64,000 nucleotides of DNA from Candidatus Saccharimonadota bacterium (GCA_017511205.1 JAFWLE010000009.1:1-64000); one strand, 5' to 3'. Positions 17,135 through 26,367 are shown, numbered from the stretch's first letter. Numbers and translations are program-made. Notes: generated from the sequence alone by a model not told the origin.

Positions 17135-18239
17135 TTGCTCCCTCCTCACTAGGCTTATCACCTTTCTTTACATACATCGTTGCCACCTTATTAAAATCAA
17201 CTAATGGCTCCCTCACTGCTGTATCCGGATTATTATAGTTATAATATAGCTCTGCCAGCTCACGCGTATTTAGTCTCACTGAATGAATACCAATTTGAAA
17301 TAGTCCTGACATCACTGAATCCACCCGGTTATTCAGTTCCGACAAAGCCTTATCATAAGTCGCCCGATCAATCTTTGTTACTGTTGGCGGTTTAGCCTTT
17401 GAAAACGTCTTAAAGAAATTTTTGGTCTGCTGTAAAACTTTCTCCGCATCGGCCGAAGTATAATAAGGAATCACGATAAAGAACGACTTATCCATAATGT
17501 TTGCTTCCTGCGACAAAATTTCCACAAAACTAATGTAATTGTCCATCAAAACCCCAAGTAGCATATTATCGTTATTCTTGCGAATTTCTGTCAATCTCTC
17601 TAGATATGGTCCAATATCCACTCGTTGCGAACGCACTAAAATTTGCGTAGTAAACTTCAAGGAATTCAAAAAATTCTGATACGACTGCTCTACGCTATCG
17701 CGCTCTACATCACTCATCAAATCGTAGTTGATCGATTTACATGCTACCACTGCTCGGAAAGACCCGTCCTTCATTATCACCACATTGTCTCTGAGTTCTG
17801 AAATCAGGAGTGTCGATTGCGTCGAAATCGGCGACTCCTTACTGCTAGAATCTGGCGCCGCTTGCTTCGCCGCCATCGCCGCCGAACCAAGACTTGCCGC
17901 ATTCGGATTATTCGGCATCTGACCCATTGGCATCTGACCCATTGGCATTTGACCCTGCATTGGCATCTGCTGCATTGGTACTTGTTGCATTGGCATCTGA
18001 CCCTGCATTGGCATCTGCTGCATTGGTACTTGTTGCATTGGCATCTGGCCAGCCGCTTCTTGACCAGGCATTATCACCTGAGGCTGCGCCATACCCTGAC
18101 CCGGCATCACTACCTGAGGCTGTGTTGCACCACCCTGATCAGGCATCACCATCTGAGGTTGCCCTGCATCTGGCATTGCCATATTTGCATTCTGATTCCC
18201 CGGCATTTGCCCATCCTGATTATTTTGCTGTGGATTCAT
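17127..18239 (-). CDS. TraC-like type IV secretion protein with Gln/Met/Pro-rich N-terminus
   Basis: A 370-residue protein. Residues 1-125 are low-complexity with tandem MPMQQ/VPMQQ/GQMPM units encoded by visible DNA repeats (17930-18060). Residues 135-370 form a folded domain (LLISELRDNVVIMKDGSFRAVV, ...NFLNSLKFTTQILVRSQRVD) resembling the N-terminal part of TraC/VirB4 proteins, without Walker motifs. It may provide the VirB4 amino-terminal contact surface as a separate subunit. The ATG lies 3 nt after the PrgI-like gene's stop. Confidence 0.65.
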   Translation of the reverse strand: MNPQQNNQDGQMPGNQNANMAMPDAGQPQMVMPDQGGATQPQVVMPGQGMAQPQVIMPGQEAAGQMPMQQVPMQQMPMQGQMPMQQVPMQQMPMQGQMPMGQMPMGQMPNNPNAASLGSAAMAAKQAAPDSSSKESPISTQSTLLISELRDNVVIMKDGSFRAVVACKSINYDLMSDVERDSVEQSYQNFLNSLKFTTQILVRSQRVDIGPYLERLTEIRKNNDNMLLGVLMDNYISFVEILSQEANIMDKSFFIVIPYYTSADAEKVLQQTKNFFKTFSKAKPPTVTKIDRATYDKALSELNNRVDSVMSGLFQIGIHSVRLNTRELAELYYNYNNPDTAVREPLVDFNKVATMYVKKGDKPSEEGANG

Positions 18240-18242
18240 AGT

Positions 18243-19283
18243 TTAATGTAGAGAGATAAAAACTTCGCCCTCGTCCCTTTCCTTTATTCGATTAGCTTCT
18301 TTCGCAATTGTCGCAACAGAAAAATCCGCATTATTCGCTAATTCTATTATACTCGGTTTTGCTTTAATTTCCTTAACTTTTTCTGATTTTACTTCATTTT
18401 TCTCATCATGGTTTTCCACAGGCTTCTCTGACTTTTCTACTTTTTCTTCCTTAGGCTTATCTACTTCTTTTTCTTCAGCAGGCTGAGGCTCCAGTTTCGT
18501 CTCATCTGGCTCTAACTTTTCTGGCCTTGCTTCTTCTGGCTTCGCATCCTCTAATTTCACCTCTTCTGGTTTAGCATCCTGCTCCTCCACTTTTTGCTCT
18601 TCACTAGAAACATCACCAGTTGTACTATCTTGCTTATTCTCTTCTAGCAAAACATTATTATCCACCGCCTCATTTTTTGCTGGAGCTGGCTCATTCTCAT
18701 TTTTCCGGATGGCCTCTCGCATTTCCTTCATCACCTCTTCATGTCTAGCGTTTTCATCCTTCGCAATTGTAGACTCCAAATTATCAAAATGCATTGTCTC
18801 AAACATATCAGTCGTTGCATTTGCTTCTGCCACTAGCTGATCGTTCACCCGATTCAAATTATTTTTAATTGCCTGACCTTCTGTATCCACTATATCAGCC
18901 AAAAATGACAATCGGTGCGTCGCTTCCTCACCAGTAATATCCCTCGCCCTAGTTTCGTCTACCACTTTCGGTGCGCCAATTTTAATCGTTGATTCTTTTT
19001 GTCCCGGCACCCAAATTCTCGTCCTCGGTTTCAAATAATACGACACAATCGCCGCTAGGTATGTTTCCATCGGCTGATCCTTCTTTAATGGCAAAGCTAG
19101 CACCATAAAAAACAACGCCGGAAGAATCGGAATAATCGCTAGCAGTGGGAACAATTGAAAAAGCGCTACTGCTAGTGCTATACATCCACCCGCAATCAAG
19201 AGATACACAAACTGCCGAAAACTAAACGGCCCCAGCAATTTATCATCCGCCTCTACATCCTGTGGTACCTTATACTGCGCCAT
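18243..19283 (-). CDS. PrgI/VirB3-like membrane protein with long acidic tail
   Basis: A 346-residue protein. Residues 1-100 match the PrgI family: MAQYKVPQDVEADDKLLGPFSFRQF, two membrane helices (26-70), and a YYLKPRTRIWVPG motif. PrgI/VirB3 proteins pair with VirB4 at the inner membrane. Residues 190-315 are an unusual Lys/Glu/Pro-rich extension with repeated KPEE/LED units, probably disordered and cytoplasmic. A TATAAT box (19290-19295) lies exactly 6 nt before the ATG. It is the first gene of the virB4 operon. Confidence 0.85.
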   Translation of the reverse strand: MAQYKVPQDVEADDKLLGPFSFRQFVYLLIAGGCIALAVALFQLFPLLAIIPILPALFFMVLALPLKKDQPMETYLAAIVSYYLKPRTRIWVPGQKESTIKIGAPKVVDETRARDITGEEATHRLSFLADIVDTEGQAIKNNLNRVNDQLVAEANATTDMFETMHFDNLESTIAKDENARHEEVMKEMREAIRKNENEPAPAKNEAVDNNVLLEENKQDSTTGDVSSEEQKVEEQDAKPEEVKLEDAKPEEARPEKLEPDETKLEPQPAEEKEVDKPKEEKVEKSEKPVENHDEKNEVKSEKVKEIKAKPSIIELANNADFSVATIAKEANRIKERDEGEVFISLH

Positions 19284-19323
19284 GATACCATTATAGCATA
19301 ATCTTAATCAAATAATTATGCAA

Positions 19324-22300
19324 TTATGCATCAGGATAGTTCTTTAAATCGCTTATGAGTTCTATGAATTTATTATACAAATCGTTATTATCCGCATCTA
19401 AGTTATCAACTTTATAATAGTCTTCGTATTGTTTTTCAATCGCAGTATCCTCTCCAAACCACTCTTCCAGCTTTTCCCTCAAATCTTCATAGAATGCCTC
19501 AGTGTCTTCATCCTTAATCTGCTCTCTGAGTATAGCTGCCTCATTCACAAATCTTTCCATGTCATCCTCACTATAAACCCTAGGAGTTGGTTCAGCCGTA
19601 TCGCTATTTTGATCACCGTTAGCTCGTGCCGCCTTGGCTCGTTCTCTTTCATAGAAATTCACTTCCTTATTAAGTTCTTTCTCGTCATCCAGCCCCACCC
19701 ATTTTCTCAGCCAGTCTTTCGCATTGTTTGCTGTACCACTTGAGCGCGTACGATAAATCTGCTTCAACTTACCACTTTGGCCCAAAATCTTTCTGAGATG
19801 TCTACCAGCTAACTCCATCTGCAATGCTTTAATATCAGCAGCTCTCTTCTCCTGAGCCTTGTCTGGATCGCTCTCATCACCATATCTCGTCTGGATTTCT
19901 GCCACCGCAGCGTTGTACTTTTGTTTCCTTTCATCTGATGTCTCATCTTCTGAACTATCATCCAGATAAGCCGCTAATAGCTGATTCATTGTCGGATCAC
20001 GATAATCCGTTCGCATATTCAAAATCTGTCCAGTAGTCTGATCCTTAAAGAATTCCATAGTCCTAGCGCGATAGAACTGTTCAACTTCCGCCTCATGGCC
20101 AGCAAACGCTGGTTCTTCCCACACCGGCACGTATTCATATGCTATATTGCCTTCACTGTCAAGCATCACTTTGCCATTTGCATCCTTCTTTTGTTTCATC
20201 CCATAACCAGTCCAATATTTCACCGCACTATTAATCTGCTCGCTTCCAGACAGCCATTTCATACTAGATGACAAAAATGCCGGCTCAAATGATTTTTGAA
20301 TTGCCTTACGCCGATTCAAATAATTCTTTATTTCATCATCATCGTTGCTTCCATTGATACCATAAGCTTTCTTCAAACTCTCATCGAAGCTATTAAACGT
20401 CGTCCGTTCAATCTCATCAAACGAAGTACCTTCCATCAACTTAATCACATCCTTCTTCGCGTACATTTTCGAACCATCTGGCTCAATATGATAACCCTTG
20501 AGATATTCATCGTAGGTAATAGACAATTCTTTTCTCTCCCCCTCACTAAAGGCTCTCGCTGTCTCCAGATTAATGTATTTACCAAATCTTCGGAGGAATG
20601 GATCACTACCCTTCACTTCAAACATCAAGAAACTAGCCAGGGCTTGCGAAGCGTGTGTGCCAACCTCAATTCCACCACCTCGCGACTTGTCTAGAATGTT
20701 ATCAATCTGCTTTTTGACTATATCAGTATCACCACGTTGATTCAAAACTCTTAGACCGGACACAATCGCATCAATATTTAGCGCAGCCCCAGGTTTCGAC
20801 GTCAAATCCGTCAAACGATTATCTACATCATGTGTTGGCGGTATCAGTTCGAAATACTTTTGCATCTTCGAATCATATATTTGCTTTTGTGCATCATATC
20901 CTCTCGCCGCCGCCGCCGCTGAGAATTGCACATCATTATCATTCCCCTCCATAATCTGATGCAAAGCGTTGTATCTTACCAATTCCTCAACTTGGCCTGC
21001 ATTGTTTGGATCAAAATGCGCATTAATTGCTCTCTCAAACCTCCCATGCCTATCCATCGCATTACCGTATTCAATCATCTCGCTTCTCGCTTTTTCAGCA
21101 AACAAAGCATCCGCTGCATTCACATTAGCATTGTCCAAATTATCTAGTCTCGCCTTTTGCGCTCCAGTCACATTAGCCTTCACCGCCTCTAACTGACCCA
21201 AGCCCTTATTCATATTACTTTTGTGACGTTCCACAATTCCCTCATATCGCATATTCCTAGCCTGCGCCTCGTATTCTTCCTCAGCTTCCTTCGTTGGTAT
21301 ACCATTCTTATACTTCTTCGACGCCGCATAAGCTAGACCCCGGTTCTTTATCGTTGTCGCATAGCCCGCTACCCTTTCATCTTGAGCTATCTTTCTATTT
21401 GACAAAAACTGACTCAACGCCAAACTCGGTGTATAAACCTTATCTTTCGCCAAATTCTTTTGCCGCGTCGCCATCTTCTGCGACTCTGCGAATGCTCGGC
21501 TGGAAGCCAGCGGACCACTTGCCAATTGATTCATCTTAGCATTAATAGCGCCAAGGAACGTTCCACTCATCTTCATCATGCTCCAAGCAAAGAATAGCGG
21601 AAATACCTGCACCGCTGCACCCAGTAGCACACCAAATCCATCACTTGCACTTAGCATAATCGCAAGACCAGCCAAGTTCGATGCTCCAAACAGCAGCGAG
21701 AACATCGGATAAAATATCAACATTTTAAGTAATAAATCTTTCCACTTTTTGAACCACTGCTCAGTATTTGGCAAAATATTTGCAACCATAGCCAGTGGCG
21801 AAATCATAATTAGAAGCACTACCACCGCCTGACGCAAAGCTATCGTTATAAGACCAGACGCCACTGATACAACTGCCCCCAACACCAACGGTATAAACAT
21901 CCAAATTGAACCAGCCTCAAAAGCAATTACTGCTCCACCAATCGCCAATGCCGAACCTCCTGCCATTGTAGCATATATCTGTGAATAAATCGTTTCTCCA
22001 TCACCTGGCAAATCACTTGTAGCTAGTGTCGACTCTTCTACCGCCTTGAAGGTATTCCGAAGACTATCACCCAAAATATTGGATGCATCCACGGCTATCG
22101 AACAAATCAAAAAGCTCAAATTTACTAACACCGCCGCTATAATCAACTTCGGTAAAGCCTTTTTCAGTCCATAATTTGTAATCCCCACACCCGTTATCTG
22201 TGAATAAATTACCACTAAAAGGAAAATGATGAAAATTATGTTCGTTAACCCTCTAAAATACTTCCATATCTCGTAAATCGGTGAGCCATCCTCCGCTGGC

Positions 22301-22761
22301 ACCGGGTTAATCACCAACATCCCCTCTATCATCTTATACAAAAAGTCCGTCGCCGATGACACCTTATCTGTGATCGCACAAATCACCCACTCCATCGAGC
22401 CCAAATTATTCCTACAATCATTCTCCGAAGTCGCTTTTTCACCGTCCTGTTTCTTCTCAGTGGATTCTTCCTCAGTCGACTCCTCAGTCTCCTCTGTTTC
22501 ATCATCTATATCATCTGTTATCTCAGTCTCGTCTGCCGAAGTCTCATCTGTAGTAGTTACATTTGTAGTAGTCTCATCCGTCGAAGTCTCATTTGACCCC
22601 GAGGTCTCCCTCATATCCGGGAAAATCTCTCCTGGATCTGGAATTGCCGAAACTGGTGAAGCATTTAAACCGCTCACCCCAGTTAAAAGACCTATGAGTA
22701 CCAAAAAACCGGCAAAAAATGCCCTTAACCTTCCAAATTTTGAGGATTTTTTACCACTCAT
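19324..22761 (-). CDS. VirB6-like polytopic membrane protein (first paralogue)
   Basis: An 1145-residue protein: signal-like helix at 15-35, Thr/Glu-rich linker (45-115), then VirB6-type helices between about 150 and 430. The SQITGVGITNYGLKKALPKLI block and SFLICSIAVDASNILG recur in the second paralogue at 35584-38934. Residues 430-1145 are charged and soluble. VirB6 proteins form the inner-membrane channel of type IV secretion; the large soluble tail is typical of VirB6-like proteins in CPR lineages but its function is unknown. It ends the virB-like series before the divergent pilin genes. Confidence 0.75.
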   Translation of the reverse strand: MSGKKSSKFGRLRAFFAGFLVLIGLLTGVSGLNASPVSAIPDPGEIFPDMRETSGSNETSTDETTTNVTTTDETSADETEITDDIDDETEETEESTEEESTEKKQDGEKATSENDCRNNLGSMEWVICAITDKVSSATDFLYKMIEGMLVINPVPAEDGSPIYEIWKYFRGLTNIIFIIFLLVVIYSQITGVGITNYGLKKALPKLIIAAVLVNLSFLICSIAVDASNILGDSLRNTFKAVEESTLATSDLPGDGETIYSQIYATMAGGSALAIGGAVIAFEAGSIWMFIPLVLGAVVSVASGLITIALRQAVVVLLIMISPLAMVANILPNTEQWFKKWKDLLLKMLIFYPMFSLLFGASNLAGLAIMLSASDGFGVLLGAAVQVFPLFFAWSMMKMSGTFLGAINAKMNQLASGPLASSRAFAESQKMATRQKNLAKDKVYTPSLALSQFLSNRKIAQDERVAGYATTIKNRGLAYAASKKYKNGIPTKEAEEEYEAQARNMRYEGIVERHKSNMNKGLGQLEAVKANVTGAQKARLDNLDNANVNAADALFAEKARSEMIEYGNAMDRHGRFERAINAHFDPNNAGQVEELVRYNALHQIMEGNDNDVQFSAAAAARGYDAQKQIYDSKMQKYFELIPPTHDVDNRLTDLTSKPGAALNIDAIVSGLRVLNQRGDTDIVKKQIDNILDKSRGGGIEVGTHASQALASFLMFEVKGSDPFLRRFGKYINLETARAFSEGERKELSITYDEYLKGYHIEPDGSKMYAKKDVIKLMEGTSFDEIERTTFNSFDESLKKAYGINGSNDDDEIKNYLNRRKAIQKSFEPAFLSSSMKWLSGSEQINSAVKYWTGYGMKQKKDANGKVMLDSEGNIAYEYVPVWEEPAFAGHEAEVEQFYRARTMEFFKDQTTGQILNMRTDYRDPTMNQLLAAYLDDSSEDETSDERKQKYNAAVAEIQTRYGDESDPDKAQEKRAADIKALQMELAGRHLRKILGQSGKLKQIYRTRSSGTANNAKDWLRKWVGLDDEKELNKEVNFYERERAKAARANGDQNSDTAEPTPRVYSEDDMERFVNEAAILREQIKDEDTEAFYEDLREKLEEWFGEDTAIEKQYEDYYKVDNLDADNNDLYNKFIELISDLKNYPDA

Positions 22762-22908
22762 AACAGATTACGCCTCCCATCTAGGCGCATTTTCGATTAT
22801 AGCACACATAAGCTTTTTTGTCAAGAGGTAGAACACTAAAACTAAACTTATGCTAATTTCCTCATTTTAAAAACTGGACATTTTTTCTATTTATGCTAAG
22901 ATAAAACT

Positions 22909-23673
22909 ATGTTAAGGAAAATTTCCCTCTTTTTACTTACTCTCTGTATTTCGATTTTTGCTCTCATTGCTGTCACCGGAGAGCCAGTTTCTGCCAAAGC
23001 TTCCTTTGAAGGTCGGAGCGGTAGTGATTGTAATGGGTTCCTCGGTTTTACTACTTGGGATTGCGGTGTCAAGATTAGCGATCAAGAAAGCCTCAAAACC
23101 GGCATCTGGACCATTGCAGTCAATATTCTTACCGATATTACCGTCGCCGCCGCTTATTTAGTCATCGGCTACGTCATTTATGGTGGTTACCTCTACATCT
23201 TTTCAGCTGGCGAAGCCTCCAAAGTCGCTACCGGCAAAAAAGCTTTATCTCAAGCCTTTATCGGCCTTGCTATAGTTATGTCCGCCAATCTCATCTTAAG
23301 CACCATTCGGTTCGCCTTGCTCGGCTCTAATGGCACCTTCTCGGCAGAATGCGTCCTCGCCGAAAACTGTATCGATCCTAACTCCATGGTTACCAACTCC
23401 ATTCAATGGGCTATCGGTATCGCCGGGATCATCTCGGCCATCTTTCTCGTTTATGGCGGCATTTCCTATATTAGTTCTAGCGGTGATTCTGCCAAACTCC
23501 AAAAGGCCAAGAGCATGATCGTCTATGCTCTCATTGGCTTAGTCATTGTCGGTCTCGCCGAAGTCATCACTGCCTTCGTCTCTAGCAAAATCCGAGAAGC
23601 CGACGAAAAAGCTAGCTTTATCAATCAAACAACTATCTCAAAGGAGGTTCATGGAATTAAACAAATTAACTAA
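22909..23673 (+). CDS. Fused two-unit VirB2-like pilin protein
   Basis: A 254-residue protein with signal peptide (1-29, ending VSAKA) followed by two copies of a VirB2-like unit. Unit 1 has IGYVIYGGYLYIFSAGEASKVATGKKAL then FIGLAIVMSANLI; unit 2 has LVYGGISYISSSGDSAKLQKAKSM then LIGLVIVGLAEVI. Each unit is the two-helix hairpin of the T4SS pilin family. The tandem arrangement is unusual. A TAAGAT box lies exactly 6 nt before the ATG (22897-22902). The downstream pilin gene starts 23 nt inside this one. Confidence 0.8.
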   Translation: MLRKISLFLLTLCISIFALIAVTGEPVSAKASFEGRSGSDCNGFLGFTTWDCGVKISDQESLKTGIWTIAVNILTDITVAAAYLVIGYVIYGGYLYIFSAGEASKVATGKKALSQAFIGLAIVMSANLILSTIRFALLGSNGTFSAECVLAENCIDPNSMVTNSIQWAIGIAGIISAIFLVYGGISYISSSGDSAKLQKAKSMIVYALIGLVIVGLAEVITAFVSSKIREADEKASFINQTTISKEVHGIKQIN

Positions 23674-24043
23674 AATTATTCCGCTTTTTATCGCCAGCAT
23701 CATAGGGCTTAGCCTAGGTTCTGTTGCCTCAACTTACGCCATTTCTGATGTCTGTAGTACCAACGCTCCAGCAGAAGTCAAAGAAGCTGCCGGCTGCAAT
23801 GGCAACTCCAACGCTTTGCCTGGTGTCATCACTGCCATTCTCAATTCCATCATCGCCGTTTCCGGCTTGGTTGCCGTAGTCTTTATCATTGTCGGTGGTG
23901 TCAACTATATGACCTCAAACGGCGACGCCGCCAAAATTGAAAAAGCCAAAAAAACCATCCTCTATGCTTGTATCGGCTTAGTCGTCTGTGTCCTGGCCTT
24001 CGCCGTCGTCAACTGGGCCATCGAAATCATCAACAAAAATTAA
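23651..24043 (+). CDS. VirB2-like pilin
   Basis: A 130-residue protein with signal peptide (7-31), an extracellular Cys-containing segment, then two helices around VGGVNYMTSNGDAAKIEKAKKT, the pilin-family turn. The start is ATG 23651 with AAAGGAGG upstream, overlapping the fused pilin gene by 23 nt. Probably a pilus subunit made with the fused paralogue. Confidence 0.8.
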   Translation: MELNKLTKIIPLFIASIIGLSLGSVASTYAISDVCSTNAPAEVKEAAGCNGNSNALPGVITAILNSIIAVSGLVAVVFIIVGGVNYMTSNGDAAKIEKAKKTILYACIGLVVCVLAFAVVNWAIEIINKN

Positions 24044-24130
24044 TCAATCACACGTCTAAAACTATTAAAACTCTTGCATTTTTATAAAAAAAGTTATAAA
24101 CTATAATCAAATAACGATAAAGGATAAAAA

Positions 24131-24424
24131 ATGGACAATATATTATTAGCTCTAGCCAAAAGCGAAATCGACCCAGTCGACGACGACCGTGATTTGAAAG
24201 CCAGTATCACTGGTATTCTCAATGGCATTATCGCCGTTCTTGGTCTTGTTTGTGTAGTCGTTATCATCATCGGTGGCGTTAGCTACATGACCTCCTCTGG
24301 TGATTCAACCAAAGTCAAAAAAGCCAAAGACACCATTCTATACGGCCTCATCGGTCTTATCATTTGCGTCCTTGCCTTTGCAGTTGTTAACTTTGTCATC
24401 GCGAATATCATCGGCGATAACTAA
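24131..24424 (+). CDS. VirB2-like pilin without cleavable signal
   Basis: A 97-residue protein with two helices separated by IGGVSYMTSSGDSTKVKKAKDT and a GLIICVLAFAVVNF second helix, very like the previous gene. The N-terminus is short and acidic, with no signal peptide. A TATAAT at 24102-24107 and an AAAGGA ribosome site give it its own conventional leader. A terminator follows at 24466-24499. Confidence 0.8.
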   Translation: MDNILLALAKSEIDPVDDDRDLKASITGILNGIIAVLGLVCVVVIIIGGVSYMTSSGDSTKVKKAKDTILYGLIGLIICVLAFAVVNFVIANIIGDN

Positions 24425-24465
24425 AAGCACATTACCCTGCAATAATTTTGCAGAACACTCGAAAC

Positions 24466-24499
24466 AAAATTAAATCGGAGTCACTCCGATTTAATTTTT
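24466..24499. terminator. Bidirectional terminator between pilins and hsp20
   Basis: AAAATTAAATCGGAG, loop TCA, CTCCGATTTAATTTTT. The symmetric flanks serve the plus-strand pilin gene and the minus-strand hsp20. A smaller CTGCAA/TTGCAG hairpin lies just upstream (24437-24453). Confidence 0.85.
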
Positions 24500-24539
24500 A
24501 TTAATCATGTAATTGGACTTCTCTAGAAGACCAAACCTG

Positions 24540-25058
24540 TTACTGTATTTCAATCTTTTTTGGTTGTTCAGTCTTTTCCTTGTCAAACATAATAGTCAGA
24601 ACACCGTCTTTCAGCTCTGCCTTTACGCTATTTTCATCTTCCTTCACCTGCACCGGGAGAGCAATTGTTCTAGAAAACTCACCCCAATAGCACTCTTGAA
24701 TGTGCCATCTAGTTGTCTGCTCGTCTTCACCACCAGACAAAACCCCCGAGATTGTCAAAATATTATCAGAAATACTAACATCGAGGTCAGACTTAGAAAT
24801 TCCAGCGGTACGAGCCTTAACTACTAATTTGTCGGCGGTCTCATAGACATCTACTGCTAGCTGCCCAGGAAAATCGTCGGCGTTTTCCCACTCATCTTCA
24901 TTCGTTTCACTGACTTCTTCCTGCGGCACCGGTTCCTCGGTTGCTACCGGTTGCTCTTCCGCAGGCTGAGCTGGCGTAGCCGCTTCCTCTTCTCCACCTA
25001 AGAAAGCCGCAGCGAGATCATCCTCCATCAGCAAATCGTCACTGTTTGTACGAGCCAT
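24540..25058 (-). CDS. Small heat-shock protein (Hsp20 family)
   Basis: A 172-residue ATP-independent holdase. The N-terminus (1-70) is acidic and Pro/Glu-rich; residues 75-170 form the alpha-crystallin domain (GQLAVDVYETADKLVVKA, LTISG, SRTIALPVQV, KAELKDGVLTI). The ATG at 25058 follows GGAGG by a few bases. No CIRCE site is seen, unlike dnaJ and groESL. The promoter lies in the 65-bp gap shared with comF. Confidence 0.9.
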   Translation of the reverse strand: MARTNSDDLLMEDDLAAAFLGGEEEAATPAQPAEEQPVATEEPVPQEEVSETNEDEWENADDFPGQLAVDVYETADKLVVKARTAGISKSDLDVSISDNILTISGVLSGGEDEQTTRWHIQECYWGEFSRTIALPVQVKEDENSVKAELKDGVLTIMFDKEKTEQPKKIEIQ

Positions 25059-25123
25059 ATTTCCTCCACTTATATTGTTATGCTTGTATTGTACAACACC
25101 CACATGATAAAATCAAGAGAATT

Positions 25124-25807
25124 ATGCTAAATATTGTAAAAATTACAACAATTCCCAACCCACTAGACCTCATCGCGCCCCACTCTTGTAGGGGTTGTGG
25201 GTGTTTGGGAAACGTTCTTTGCAATCGTTGTAAAAAAAACCTGGTCAAACAGCATATGAATATCTGCCCGAATTGTAAAGCCAAAAATCCTACTGGTAAT
25301 TGCCCGAATTGCCAGGATTTACCGCCTACTTACGTCGTCGACCAACGTTCTGAATTAATCGGTAATCTCATCCATGATTTCAAATACCATTCCGTCCGCG
25401 CTCTCGCTTCCCCGCTAGCCGAGGTTCTCGACCAAACCTTGCCTGCCTTTGATGGCAAAGTCGCTATCGTTCCCCTTCCTACCACCAGCTCTCATATTCG
25501 CGCCCGTGGTTTCGATCACACCCTCCTCCTTGCAAGAAAACTTTCTCGCCTCCGAAACTACCAGACCATCAAACTCCTTTCTCGTGTAAAAAACACCGTC
25601 CAAGTCGGCTCCGACCGAAGCACCAGACTTAGCCAAGCCTCCTCCGCTTACGAAATCAATCCCCGTCTAAAAATCGATGGAGCCACCACCTATCTCTTGC
25701 TTGATGACGTCTGGACCACCGGTGCATCTATCCGTGCCGCCATTCAGAAGCTAAAAGACGCCGGCATCAAAAAAATCGCCGTCGCCATCCTAGCTGTCAG
25801 TGTTTAA
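25124..25807 (+). CDS. comF: ComF-family phosphoribosyltransferase-like protein
   Basis: A 227-residue protein. Two zinc-binding Cys groups (Cys22/25/33/36 and Cys48/51/60/63) precede a phosphoribosyltransferase fold with the PRPP loop LLDDVWTTGAS near residue 198. ComF acts in DNA uptake in naturally competent bacteria, and its placement beside the pilin genes fits a DNA-import role for this system. Start ATG 25124; an upstream in-frame ATG overlaps hsp20. TTGTAT/TAAAAT upstream is a plausible promoter, leaving a leader of a few nucleotides. Confidence 0.85.
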   Translation: MLNIVKITTIPNPLDLIAPHSCRGCGCLGNVLCNRCKKNLVKQHMNICPNCKAKNPTGNCPNCQDLPPTYVVDQRSELIGNLIHDFKYHSVRALASPLAEVLDQTLPAFDGKVAIVPLPTTSSHIRARGFDHTLLLARKLSRLRNYQTIKLLSRVKNTVQVGSDRSTRLSQASSAYEINPRLKIDGATTYLLLDDVWTTGASIRAAIQKLKDAGIKKIAVAILAVSV

Positions 25808-25814
25808 TAAGAAA

Positions 25815-26264
25815 TTACGCCTTAAGGTCAATAAATAGTGCACTATTTTCGCCACTGTTTTCGCTCGGCATCTCTATCTTTTGATTATCAGACGTTGGCA
25901 ATGCTGACAACACAAATGTCACAATCGCATACGAAAACACCGCAATCACCATGCCAATAATTGCATAAAGCACCGTATTTTTCGCGTCGGTTACCTTTTT
26001 CGCATCACCACCCGAAATCACATACTTAATACCACCAATAATCAGCATAATTACCGCAATCACACCAACTATAAACAATACTGCATTCGTAATCTTTCGG
26101 AATGCTCCACTTTCGCCAAACAAATCCGACGGACAACCGTCACACCTAGCTGCTTCTGCTCCTTCACGTAGAGTCAAAGCCGAAGCTTCTGATGGCATAA
26201 CTAGCCCCACCACCAAGAAAATTATTAAGAGTAATGGTAAAACAATTTTCAAAAACTTTTTCAT
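25815..26264 (-). CDS. VirB2-like pilin (fourth paralogue)
   Basis: A 149-residue protein with a signal peptide (2-28), a CDGCPSDLF segment, and the pilin hairpin IIGGIKYVISGGDAKKVTDAKN with a following hydrophobic helix. The tail is acidic. A TATAAT (26271-26276) sits exactly 6 nt before the ATG at 26264. It is convergent with comF and monocistronic. Confidence 0.8.
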   Translation of the reverse strand: MKKFLKIVLPLLLIIFLVVGLVMPSEASALTLREGAEAARCDGCPSDLFGESGAFRKITNAVLFIVGVIAVIMLIIGGIKYVISGGDAKKVTDAKNTVLYAIIGMVIAVFSYAIVTFVLSALPTSDNQKIEMPSENSGENSALFIDLKA

Positions 26265-26319
26265 ATTTCCATTATAACATATCATAAACAAAATTATTAG
26301 TTTTTTGTACCAACAAAAA

Positions 26320-26337
26320 TGGCGGAGGGTGGGAGAT
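26320..26337 (-). repeat. Duplicated 18-bp 3' end of tRNA-Ser
   Basis: An exact copy of the last 18 nt of tRNA-Ser including CCA (compare 26496-26513). Its own reverse complement follows: GAGGGTGG-GAGAT (26325-26337) pairs with ATCTC-A-CCACCCTC (26343-26356), a 13-bp hairpin with one bulged A. It marks the far boundary of a 176-bp cassette next to the tRNA. Confidence 0.8.
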
Positions 26338-26367
26338 ATACAATCTCACCACCCTCAAAACACGCAT

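Noticed and set aside
17930-18060. Possible CRISPR-like short repeats
   Set aside because: The repeats are in frame in a coding gene, of uneven length, with no unique spacers. No CRISPR array was seen in the window.
17817-18251. Long plus-strand frames opposite the TraC-like gene
   Set aside because: Their His/Leu/Trp- or Ala/Leu-repeat composition mirrors the Met/Gln/Pro repeats of the real minus-strand gene.
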